Positions 16,954 to 25,122 of a DNA stretch of 64,000 bases are shown piece by piece. The notes below the pieces were generated by a model. The model was not told the DNA's origin and did no database searches. It was given only the letters and a program-made list of their open reading frames with translations. Position numbers and translations under genes: made by a program. Position 1 is the first letter of the stretch; each line of letters starts with the position of its first letter. The stretch comes from Zoogloea sp041914405 (GTDB lineage Bacteria; Pseudomonadota; Gammaproteobacteria; Burkholderiales; Rhodocyclaceae): assembly GCF_041914405.1 (NCBI RefSeq), contig NZ_JAYSDK010000012.1:1-64000 (forward strand), written 5' to 3'.

Positions 16954-16997
16954 TGACGCTTTTGTCCATGAGGCTTTTTCGCCTGACAAAAGCGTCA
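16954..16997 (-). promoter_or_regulatory. Candidate DmpR upstream activator sites (paired)
   Basis: TGACGCTTTTGTC (16954-16966) and its exact reverse complement GACAAAAGCGTCA (16985-16997) are separated by 18 bp, with centres 31 bp (about three turns) apart. Each 13-mer is itself a GAC-N6-GTC dyad. They lie about 100 and 130 bp upstream of the expected transcription start, the usual place for enhancer sites of sigma-54 activators. The rest of the 354-bp intergenic region shows an extra weak repeat, CAAAAAGG/CCTTTTTG, at about 16921-16947. Confidence 0.7.
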
Positions 16998-17144
16998 AGC
17001 TGCAGTGCAGCAAGCGAAAAAATGAAAATCCGGCAAGGGGCGGCAGGCTTTCGCCTCACCCAATTCCGGTGCTTTGTCACACTGAGATGCAAGTTGGCTC
17101 AGCGTGCTCGCACGTTGGCATAAGGGAGCGGAGATAATCGAGCA

Positions 17145-18314
17145 ATGAAGTCGCCCTCCACTGCCCGCCGCCAACCCCACTGGATCGTCCGGGCACACTG
17201 GGTCATGCGCTCGGTCTCCTTCGTCAATGCCTTCGCGTTCTACGCACTGCACTTGTACGGCAAGGGCTACGCAATCTGGGTGTGGTTGCTGCTGGCCCTG
17301 CAGTTCCTGGTCTATCCGCATCTGATCTACCGGCGCGCCTGCCGGGCAGAGAACTCCCAGCGGGCGGAACTGCAGAATCTGGTGGCGGACTGCTTCCTGG
17401 TCGCGATCTGGGTTTCGGCGACCGGCTTTCCCCTGTGGATCACCTTCACGCTGCTCATGAGCACGGCGATCAACAACGCCATCAGCCAGGGCTACCGCGG
17501 GATATTTCTGGCCTTCGGCGCTTTTGGGCTGGGCTCCTTGCTCGGCGTCGGCATCGGCGGCTTCCAGCTCATCCCGGAAGACAATCCGTGGATCACCGGC
17601 CTGTGCGTGTTCGGCCTCAGCTGGTATCTGCTGGGCATCGGCCGGATCGCCCACACCCGGGCCCTGCTACTGCGCACGGTGCGCGAGCACCTCAAGCAGC
17701 GGGAACACGAGCTGCGCCACGCCAACGACACGCTGCAGCAGCAACTGGCCGAAAACCTCGCGCTGCAGCGCAGCCTGCACGAACAGGCCAACCGGGATGC
17801 CCTCACTGGCCTGTTCAACCGACGCTACCTGATCGACACTTTCGAGCGGGAGCTGGCCCGCTGCAGCCGCGCAGGCCAGCCCCTATGCCTGATGCTGATC
17901 GACGTGGACCACTTCAAGCAGGTGAACGACGGACATGGTCACCAGGTCGGCGACCTGGTGCTGCAGGAGCTGGGCCAGTTGCTGGCCCGCGAGGCACGCC
18001 AGCAAGACGTGGCCTGCCGCTTTGGCGGAGAGGAGTTCGTGATGCTGTTGCCCGGCCTGCCGGAATCTGCCGCCCACGAGCGGGCCGAGCAATGGCGGCG
18101 GGGATTTTCAGACCTGGGCGAGGCCCGTGACGATCTGCCGGGCGCACTGAGCCTGTCGATCGGCGTGGCGCTGTTCCCAGCCCATGGCGCCACCCCGGAG
18201 ACCCTGCTCCGCGTCGCCGACCAGGCGCTCTACAAGGCCAAGACCGGTGGCCGAAACCAGGTGGTGATCCACGCCCCGGGCGAGGCTGCGACGCCGCAGC
18301 CTGCCGCCGGCTGA
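17145..18314 (+). CDS. MASE2-type membrane diguanylate cyclase (GGDEF)
   Basis: 389 aa. An N-terminal membrane region of about 180 residues with several hydrophobic segments resembles the MASE2 sensor domain. It is followed by a coiled coil (LKQREHELRHANDTLQQQL) and a C-terminal GGDEF domain. The active site is GGEEF (CRFGGEEFVML), and an RxxD inhibitory site (RQQD) lies five residues upstream, so it is probably an active, product-inhibited c-di-GMP synthase. It is divergent from dmpQ across the sigma-54/UAS region and convergent with dmpR, so it sits between the regulator and its target. The ligand of the membrane domain is unknown. Confidence 0.9.
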   Translation: MKSPSTARRQPHWIVRAHWVMRSVSFVNAFAFYALHLYGKGYAIWVWLLLALQFLVYPHLIYRRACRAENSQRAELQNLVADCFLVAIWVSATGFPLWITFTLLMSTAINNAISQGYRGIFLAFGAFGLGSLLGVGIGGFQLIPEDNPWITGLCVFGLSWYLLGIGRIAHTRALLLRTVREHLKQREHELRHANDTLQQQLAENLALQRSLHEQANRDALTGLFNRRYLIDTFERELARCSRAGQPLCLMLIDVDHFKQVNDGHGHQVGDLVLQELGQLLAREARQQDVACRFGGEEFVMLLPGLPESAAHERAEQWRRGFSDLGEARDDLPGALSLSIGVALFPAHGATPETLLRVADQALYKAKTGGRNQVVIHAPGEAATPQPAAG

Positions 18315-18335
18315 CAAGGGCACGACGGCCAACCC

Positions 18336-20015
18336 TCACTCTTCCGTCGCGACCGCCCCCTGGCGCAGCCGGTAAGCCAGCTGGCGCCGCGTGATGCCGA
18401 GCAGGCGCGCGGCGTGGGTGAGGTTGCCGTTGGCGCGCTGCACCGCCAGTTCCAGCAACTTGGCCTCATGCCGCTCCAGGTCGAAGCCCTCGTTGAGGAT
18501 CGCCTCGTACAGGCGATTTCGGCTGTCGTCGCGCTCGTTGCCGACCACGCCCGCCCGATCCACCTCGGCCCCCGGCGCCGTCACCGGCGCACCGCCGGCG
18601 AACAGGTGCTCGATCTCGATGAGTCCGCCGCTGGGCGCCAGCAGCACGCCACGCTCGATGAGGTTCTGCAGCTCCCGTACGTTGCCCGGCCACTGGTAGC
18701 CCATCAGCGCCTGCATGGCCCGGTCGCTGATGCCCTGCAGCTTCTTGTGATACGACGCCTCGTACTTCTCGACCAGCGCCGCCGCCAGCAGCGGGATGTC
18801 GCTGCGCCGCTCGCGCAGCGGCGGGATCAGCACCGGATAGGTCGCCAATCGGTAATACAGGTCGGCGCGGAAGCGCCCGGCGGCAATGGCTTGCTGCAGG
18901 TCCACGTTGGTGGCCGTCACCAGGCGCACATCCACCTTGCGCACCTGGTCGTCACCAAGGCGCTCCACCTCGCCGGTCTGCAGCACCCGCAGCAGCTTGA
19001 CCTGGGCCGCCAGCGGCAGGTCGCCGACCTCGTCGAGGAACAGCGTGCCGCCGTGGGCGCGCTCGAAACGCCCCGGCCGTGACGCCTGCGCGCCGGTGTA
19101 CGCACCCTTCTGCACGCCGAACAGCTCGGACTCCAGCAGATCGTGGGGGATCGCCGCGCAATTGACGGCCACGAAGGGCTTGTCGGAGCGGCTGCCATGG
19201 TCGTGGATCCAGCGGGCGAACATCTCCTTGCCGACGCCGGTCTCGCCGAGCAACAGCACGGTGATCGGACTGGCCGCTGCCTTGCCGACCAGGTCGAAGG
19301 CAGCCTTGAAGCCCGGCGACGCGCCAACCAGGTTGCCGGCCGGACGGGACGCGCAGAGTGTCTTGCGCAGGCGGCTGATCTCCTCGCGCATCTCCTCCAG
19401 CTGCCCCTGCAGGTTGTCGGGCTTGAAATACCCCAGGTAGGGGTCATCGCCCCACTCCTCCGCAGGCTTGCCGACGATGTGGCAATGGACGTCGCCACAG
19501 GCAAGGCAGGCGGTCTCGCGAAAAACGATCAGGCGGTTGAAGAACTGCGTGGCGTAGCCCGACGCATAGCCAACCAGCGTCCAGCAGGCCGGGGCCTCGC
19601 CGATCCCGAACAGCTGCAGGTGAGAGTCAGCCTCCCAGGAGTTGTCCCAGTCCACCTCACCGGCAAAGCTGCCGCGCTCCCAGTCGAGGTCGGACTGCAC
19701 GATGTTGGAGCGCACCAAGCCTTCGAAGGCGTGCAACTCCGGCCCGATGCGGAAGACGTCATCGGGGTCGCCGCTACCGAACAGCTTCTTGGCCAGCTCT
19801 GCGTCCTTCTGGCCGGACGCGAAGCCCATGCGGATCAGCAGGCCGCGGGCCCTTTCGACACCGAGGGAGTCGAACAGCTCCCGGCGCAACGCGCCCATCG
19901 CTCGGGCGTGAAACAACAGCATGCGATTCTCGTCGAGCCAGATTTCTCCCTGCTCGAGGTTGAAGCGCAAGCGCGAGCGCAGGTTGAACTGCTCGATCAG
20001 TCTGGTTTTTGTCAT
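18336..20015 (-). CDS. dmpR: Phenol-responsive sigma-54 activator, DmpR/XylR family
   Basis: 559 aa. Domains: N-terminal phenol-sensing V4R domain (about 1-210), linker, AAA+ domain (Walker A GETGVGKE, Walker B GTLFLDEV) and C-terminal Fis-type HTH (NLTHAARLLGITRRQLAYRL). The spacing of His95, Trp123, Cys144, Glu167, Cys170 and Cys178 exactly matches the phenol contacts (His106, Trp134) and zinc ligands (Cys155, Glu178, Cys181, Cys189) known in MopR. The sigma-54 contact loop is GAYTGA rather than the commoner GAFTGA. The start MTKTRLIEQFNLRSR at 20015 gives the family length (DmpR 563). It should drive the promoter at 16872-16888. Confidence 0.95.
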   Translation of the reverse strand: MTKTRLIEQFNLRSRLRFNLEQGEIWLDENRMLLFHARAMGALRRELFDSLGVERARGLLIRMGFASGQKDAELAKKLFGSGDPDDVFRIGPELHAFEGLVRSNIVQSDLDWERGSFAGEVDWDNSWEADSHLQLFGIGEAPACWTLVGYASGYATQFFNRLIVFRETACLACGDVHCHIVGKPAEEWGDDPYLGYFKPDNLQGQLEEMREEISRLRKTLCASRPAGNLVGASPGFKAAFDLVGKAAASPITVLLLGETGVGKEMFARWIHDHGSRSDKPFVAVNCAAIPHDLLESELFGVQKGAYTGAQASRPGRFERAHGGTLFLDEVGDLPLAAQVKLLRVLQTGEVERLGDDQVRKVDVRLVTATNVDLQQAIAAGRFRADLYYRLATYPVLIPPLRERRSDIPLLAAALVEKYEASYHKKLQGISDRAMQALMGYQWPGNVRELQNLIERGVLLAPSGGLIEIEHLFAGGAPVTAPGAEVDRAGVVGNERDDSRNRLYEAILNEGFDLERHEAKLLELAVQRANGNLTHAARLLGITRRQLAYRLRQGAVATEE

Positions 20016-20077
20016 TCCCCTCTCCGCGGCATCGGACGTGCCGTTTGTCGGTCTACTGTACTCCGCCCCTTCCCCGG

Positions 20078-21502
20078 CTAGGCGATGCCGGCGGTCCGGC
20101 CGGCGACCAGCGCCCCGTAGGCGTCCTTCAATGCCCGGTAGGCCGGCCGCACCCGTTCGATACCCTGCGTGCGGATCCACGCCAGATCGCCGGCCCGCGC
20201 GCGCTCCAGCATGCCGCTGCGGGCCCGACGGTAATCCTGCAGACGGCCCTTGAAGGCCTGCACCGCCCGCCGCCCCGCCTCGTCCTGCACGGCCCGGTCG
20301 ATCTGCGTGAGCTGCGCATCGACGACCCCATCCAGCGCCTCGATGCGCTCCACGTGCGGCAGCGCCTGCTCGCGGTTGCGCGAATTGACCACCAGAATGC
20401 TGTTGGTGCGGGTCTCCTCGATGGCATCGAGCAACGCCACCAGCGCATCACGGCGCACGTCGATGGCCACGCTGAGGCCATTGAGCTCCACCAACCCGGT
20501 CATCAGCTGGCGCAGGCCGGCATCGCAGCCATTGACCCGCTCGTCGAGGGCACGCGCCAGGCCAGCCACGCCGCCCATCTCGTCCACCAGGCGGCCGCCC
20601 GAGGCCGCTTCGCCGTTGGCCCGGCTGACGATGTTCTCGACCGCCGCCATCGTCTGACTGGCGCCATCGGCGATCGCCGCCAGGGTCTCAGCCGCCTCGC
20701 CGGTGCTGTCGGCGCTGGCGCCGGCCTGTTCCTTCACCCGCGCCAGCAGCACGTTGAGCCCGTCGCTGCCGCTCTCGATGGCGGCGATGATCTCGCCGAC
20801 GCTGACCGTCGCCTCGCTGGTCCGCTCGGCAAGCTTGCGCACCTCGTCGGCCACCACCGCGAAGCCGCGTCCCTGCTCACCGGCCCGCGCCGCCTCGATG
20901 GCCGCGTTGAGGGCCAGCAGGTTGGTCTGGCTGGCGATGCCCTGGATGATCTGCACGATCTTGCCGATCTGCTCGATGTGCGCATGCACGCCGGCAAACT
21001 CCTGCCCCACCGCACCGACCACACCGGCCAGCTCGCGCACGCTGTCCGACATCTCGGCCACCCGGCCGCCGCCGGAGGAGGCCCGGGCGTGGGCGTCGGC
21101 GGCGATGCCGAGCAGCAGCCCGGCCTCCGTCGACACGGCGCCAATGCCAGCCGCCATGCCATTGACCGCAGAAGAAGCAGCCAGCGCCAGCTCCGACTGC
21201 TGGTCGGCGGTCTGCACGACATCGGTGAAGGACGACACCAGCGTGCCGGAGGACACCATCAGGTCGCGGGCCAGTTCGCCCATGCGGCGCGCCGCCGCCA
21301 CCTTTTGCTGCAGCAGCCCTTCGAGGCGGCGCACCGAGTCGGCAGCGCTGGCCGACGCGCTCGGATCGTCGAGCAGGCCGCGGATGTCGTCCAGTTGCCG
21401 CTGCACCTGGCGCAACGGGCGACGCGCCAGCGCAAACGCCAAGGCGCAGGTGGCCAGCACCAGAATCAGGCCAACCCCGGAAACGAGAATTTCAGTGCTC
21501 AT
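20078..21502 (-). CDS. Chemoreceptor with N-terminal signalling and C-terminal sensor-like domain
   Basis: 474 aa. A single N-terminal membrane helix (residues 5-27) is followed at once by the methyl-accepting signalling domain, whose conserved hairpin is at about 178-230 (IASQTNLLALNAAIEAARAGEQGRGFAVVADEVRKL pattern). A helical C-terminal region (about 350-474) resembles a four-helix-bundle ligand domain (RTNSILVVNSRNREQALPHV). No periplasmic sensor domain is present, so sensing would be cytoplasmic. The gene is 62 bp upstream of dmpR on the same strand, which suggests taxis towards phenol or a phenol-linked signal. The start has a GGAAGG site. Confidence 0.88.
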   Translation of the reverse strand: MSTEILVSGVGLILVLATCALAFALARRPLRQVQRQLDDIRGLLDDPSASASAADSVRRLEGLLQQKVAAARRMGELARDLMVSSGTLVSSFTDVVQTADQQSELALAASSAVNGMAAGIGAVSTEAGLLLGIAADAHARASSGGGRVAEMSDSVRELAGVVGAVGQEFAGVHAHIEQIGKIVQIIQGIASQTNLLALNAAIEAARAGEQGRGFAVVADEVRKLAERTSEATVSVGEIIAAIESGSDGLNVLLARVKEQAGASADSTGEAAETLAAIADGASQTMAAVENIVSRANGEAASGGRLVDEMGGVAGLARALDERVNGCDAGLRQLMTGLVELNGLSVAIDVRRDALVALLDAIEETRTNSILVVNSRNREQALPHVERIEALDGVVDAQLTQIDRAVQDEAGRRAVQAFKGRLQDYRRARSGMLERARAGDLAWIRTQGIERVRPAYRALKDAYGALVAGRTAGIA

Positions 21503-21609
21503 GGAATACCTTCCTTGGGACGGCGGATGGGAATGACAGCTGCGGGAGCCGACGCACAGGCCGCCCCCGCAGGATCACCGGCACCAGCAGGAATGCGCCT
21601 CACGGCTCT

Positions 21610-22641
21610 TCAGGGCGTCGCGCCCCCCGCCTCGTCGTTCATCAGACGCACGAACAGCTGCCGGAAGGCCAAGTCCTGCTCACTGCCGACGCGGCAGTCC
21701 CCGTTCTGGCGGAAGGCGTCTTCAATAGCGCGCCAGTCCTCGTCACCGAGGAGACGGCGCGCCGCCGGCAGGATCAGCTTCTCTTCGGTGCTGATGTGCT
21801 GCCACTGGGCGTCGGCGAAGCGCTCGATCGCCACGCCCAGCTCACCCTGCCGCGCGGCGTCCTGGCGCCCGTCCGCCAACAGTGCGTCGATGGCCGCCAG
21901 TTGGGCGCCGCCGTCCCGGTGCTCCCGCTCCAGCGTCGCGATCAGCGCATCCAGTTCGCCGTCACGGCGGGCCAGGCGGCTGAACAGGTGACGCTCCTCC
22001 TTGGGGTGATGCAGCACGTCGGGAAAGGCGCGGAGGTAATGGAGCAGCGCCGCAACAAAGTCCAGGTCCGGCGCCCCGGCGGCGCCCCCTTTCAACCGCC
22101 CGGCCTGACGGCGCAGGCCATTGACGACGGCGGCGATGGCGCGGTGCTCGTCCTTGATGATGTCGATGGCCGCGCGGGCCGCGTCGTTGGCGACGTTGCT
22201 CTCGACGCTGGCCACCAGCACCGGCAGGCTGCTGTGGGCCAGCACCTTCTGGGTCTGCGAGCCGAGCATCAGCCCGCGCAGACCTCGATGGCCGTGGGAA
22301 GCCATGAAAATCAGGTCGCAACCGCGCTCCGCGGCCACGGACAGGATCAGTTCGTAGGGCCGCGCGCCGGTGCGGGCCACCGCCTCGCAGTCCAGCCCGA
22401 CGACCCGCGCCGCCACCAGCGCCTTGGCCAGAATCGCGTTGGCCTCGCCGGCCGCCGCCGCAGCAAAGTCCTCCGGCGAAAGCGTGCGCAACAGCGCCCC
22501 GTCACCGCTGCCGCCCACGTCCTCGCGGGCGGTGAAAAAGGTGATCCGCGCCTTGAGCGCACGGGCGAATTCGACGGCCTGGCTCACCAGGCTGGAGGAC
22601 AGTTCCGAGCCGTCCAGGGGTACGAGCAAATGGCGATACAT
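21610..22641 (-). CDS. Universal stress protein - hemerythrin fusion
   Basis: 343 aa. The N-terminal UspA domain (MYRHLLVPLDGSELSS, with the ATP-binding GHRGLRGLMLGSQTQKVL) is followed by a hemerythrin-like four-helix domain (about 175-320). Diiron ligand pattern: DEHRAI, DVLHHPKEERHLF, EREHRDG and QHISTEEKLILP. Last gene of the 29460-21610 operon, after the RND gene. The longer frame to 22698 would translate part of the REP-like repeat and is rejected. It may sense oxygen or protect against membrane or solvent stress; that is inference. Confidence 0.85.
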   Translation of the reverse strand: MYRHLLVPLDGSELSSSLVSQAVEFARALKARITFFTAREDVGGSGDGALLRTLSPEDFAAAAAGEANAILAKALVAARVVGLDCEAVARTGARPYELILSVAAERGCDLIFMASHGHRGLRGLMLGSQTQKVLAHSSLPVLVASVESNVANDAARAAIDIIKDEHRAIAAVVNGLRRQAGRLKGGAAGAPDLDFVAALLHYLRAFPDVLHHPKEERHLFSRLARRDGELDALIATLEREHRDGGAQLAAIDALLADGRQDAARQGELGVAIERFADAQWQHISTEEKLILPAARRLLGDEDWRAIEDAFRQNGDCRVGSEQDLAFRQLFVRLMNDEAGGATP

Positions 22642-22664
22642 GGGTTCTTGTCTCCTCAGTTCCT

Positions 22665-22733
22665 GTGGGGGCGAATTCATTCGCCCGCCAAGCACCAATC
22701 AAGCGCCATGGGCGAATGCATTCGCCCCTACGG
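22665..22733. repeat. REP-like paired palindrome, copy 2
   Basis: Same layout as 9219-9286: TGTGGGGGCGAAT, hairpin GGGCGAAT-TC-ATTCGCCC, unique middle, hairpin GGGCGAAT-GC-ATTCGCCC, then CCTACG. It overlaps the 3' end of the RND gene: the last dozen residues and the stop codon of that protein lie in the repeat. Confidence 0.8.
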
Positions 22734-25122
22734 GAGTAACCTTCTGGCGCAGCAGGAAATGCCCCAACGCCGGCAGCAGGATCAGCGCGCCGAGCATGTT
22801 CCAGATGAACATGAAAGCCAGCAGGATGCCCATGTCGGCCTGGAACTTGATCGGCGACCAGGCCCAGGTGGCGACGGCGATGCCCAGCGTGATGCCGGTC
22901 AGCACCACCACCTTGCCGGTGAAGGTGAGCGCCTTGTAATAGGCTTCCGACAGGCTCATGCCCCCCTTCAGGCGGGCCAGCGTGACGGTCATGATGTACA
23001 GCGCGTAATCCACGCCGATGCCGACGCCAAGGGCGATCACCGGCAAGGTCGCAACCTTGACGCCAATGTTGAGCGCCACCATCAGCGCCTCGCACAGCAC
23101 CGAGGTGAGCATCAGCGGCAGCACCGCGCAGATCACCGCCCGCCAGGAACGGAAGGTGATGAATGCCAGCACCACCACCGCCAGATAGACCAGGCCGAGC
23201 ATCTCCACGTTGGCCTTCTTGACGACGATGTTGGTGGCCGCCTCGATGCCGGCGTTGCCGGCCGCGTTGAGGATGCGCAGATCGTCGGTGGCATGCCGCC
23301 CGGCGAAGTCCTCGACCACCTTGACGACGCTGGCGAGGGTGTCGGCCTTGTGGTCCTTGAGGTAGGCGTACACCGTCAGCAGATCGCAGTTCTGGTTGAA
23401 CATCTCCCGCGGGGCGCGGGTGATGATGGCGTTGAGGTTGTCCTGGGAGCGGGGAATCTCGAACCACTTCAGGCTGCCTTCGTTCATGCCGGCATTGGCG
23501 ACCTTGGCGAGGCCGGCCAGCGAGCTGGTGGCCTCGACGCCGGGCAGCTGCTGCAGCTCACGCTCCAGCGCATCGACGGCGGTCAGCGTGTCGTAGTGGG
23601 CGCAGGCGTACTGGGGCGTCTTCACCATCACGATGTACACGTCGCTGCTGGCCGCATAGTTGGCCACCATGTAGGCGTTGTCCCGGTTGTAGCGGGAGTC
23701 CGCACGCAGCTCCGGCGCGCCGGGGTCGGTATCGCCAATCTTCAGCTGGAAGCTCACCACCAGGCCAGCAAGGCCCATCGCGGTGCCTAGCAGCACGGCG
23801 ATAGTGGCCCACTTGCGCTGGGTGAACAGGTCGAGGAAGGCCCAGAACGGATGCTTGCGGTGCGCCGTGTCGCCGGCTTCGGCGATCTCCGCCTGCAGGC
23901 TGCGGCGGGCCGCTTCGGGGCTGACCCCGGTGTAGGACAGCAGGATCGGCAGCAGCACCAGGTTGGTGAAGATCAACACCGCCACGCCGATGCTGGCAGT
24001 GATGGCCAGATCCTGGATGACCTGGATGTCGATCACCATCAGCACCGCGAAGCCCACCGCGTCGGCCAAGAGCGCGGTCATGCCGGCCAGGAACAGGCGG
24101 CGGAAGGTATAGCGGGCGGCCACCAGCTTGTGGGTGCCGCGGCCCACGTCCTGCATGATGCCGTTCATCTTCTGGGCGCCGTGGCTCATGCCGATGGCGA
24201 AGACGAGGAAGGGCACCAGCACCGAGTAGGGGTCCAGCTCGTAGCCAAGGGTCGGCAGCAGGCCGAGCAGCCACACCACCGCGATCATCGAGCACAGCAC
24301 CACCAGCAGCGTGCTGCGCAGGCAGCGGGTGTACCAGTACAGCACGACGGTGCAGATGGCGATGGCGGCGGCGAAGAACAGCAGCACCTGCTGCAGGCCC
24401 TCGATCAGGTCGCCGACCACCTTGGCGAAGCCGGTGACGTGGATGGCGATCTTGTCCGACTCGTACTTGGCACGCAGCGCCTCGATGCGCTGGGACAGCT
24501 CGTGGTAGTCGATACGCGCGCCGGTTTCGGCGACCTTGTCCTGCAGCGGCACCAGCACGATGCTCGACTTGTAGTTGGCGGCCACCAGCTGGCCGACCTC
24601 GCCGGAGCGCTCGACGTTGAGGCGCACCTGGGCCAGGCTCTCGGCGGAGCCGTCGTAGTCGTCGGGCACCACCGGACCGCCGTCGAGGCCGTCCTCGGTG
24701 ACACCGGTCCACCGCACCGACGGCGCCCACAGGGACTTCATGTAGGGGCGATCCACGCCGGGCTGCAGGAACAGCTCGTCGGCGATCTTCTTGACCGTGT
24801 CGAGATAGTCGACGTCGAAAATCGTGCCGTCCTTGGCCTCCACCGCGATGCGCAGGCTGTTGCCCATGCCGGCCAGCTGGCTGCGGTTCTCCAGGAAGTT
24901 GACGATGTAGGGATGCTTCGTCGGGATCATCTTCTCGAAGGCGGCGTTCAGCGACAGGCCGAAGGCCTTGTAGCCGAGGAAGACGCTAACCAGCGCACAG
25001 AGGACGACGATGACGAGGCGGTTGTTGAACAGCAGGCGTTCGGGCAGGGAGCCGGAGCGGGGATCGAAGGCCGTGAGGTCGCGGATCACCACGCCATCCG
25101 GAATATCGTGGGCGTGACTCAT
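22699..25122 (-). CDS. RND/MMPL-family transporter
   Basis: 807 aa inner-membrane protein. It has one N-terminal membrane helix (LLFNNRLVIVVLCALVSVFLG), a large periplasmic loop, a block of helices starting about residue 230, a second periplasmic loop and a second block, the two-fold repeat of the MMPL/HpnN-like RND class. The ATG at 25122 overlaps the YCF48 gene stop (ATGA). The C-terminus VTPVGANAFAHGA is encoded by the REP-like element. Context (DUF1302, DUF1329, YCF48) suggests movement of a hydrophobic compound across the envelope; the substrate and direction are unknown. Confidence 0.88.
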   Translation of the reverse strand: MSHAHDIPDGVVIRDLTAFDPRSGSLPERLLFNNRLVIVVLCALVSVFLGYKAFGLSLNAAFEKMIPTKHPYIVNFLENRSQLAGMGNSLRIAVEAKDGTIFDVDYLDTVKKIADELFLQPGVDRPYMKSLWAPSVRWTGVTEDGLDGGPVVPDDYDGSAESLAQVRLNVERSGEVGQLVAANYKSSIVLVPLQDKVAETGARIDYHELSQRIEALRAKYESDKIAIHVTGFAKVVGDLIEGLQQVLLFFAAAIAICTVVLYWYTRCLRSTLLVVLCSMIAVVWLLGLLPTLGYELDPYSVLVPFLVFAIGMSHGAQKMNGIMQDVGRGTHKLVAARYTFRRLFLAGMTALLADAVGFAVLMVIDIQVIQDLAITASIGVAVLIFTNLVLLPILLSYTGVSPEAARRSLQAEIAEAGDTAHRKHPFWAFLDLFTQRKWATIAVLLGTAMGLAGLVVSFQLKIGDTDPGAPELRADSRYNRDNAYMVANYAASSDVYIVMVKTPQYACAHYDTLTAVDALERELQQLPGVEATSSLAGLAKVANAGMNEGSLKWFEIPRSQDNLNAIITRAPREMFNQNCDLLTVYAYLKDHKADTLASVVKVVEDFAGRHATDDLRILNAAGNAGIEAATNIVVKKANVEMLGLVYLAVVVLAFITFRSWRAVICAVLPLMLTSVLCEALMVALNIGVKVATLPVIALGVGIGVDYALYIMTVTLARLKGGMSLSEAYYKALTFTGKVVVLTGITLGIAVATWAWSPIKFQADMGILLAFMFIWNMLGALILLPALGHFLLRQKVTPVGANAFAHGA

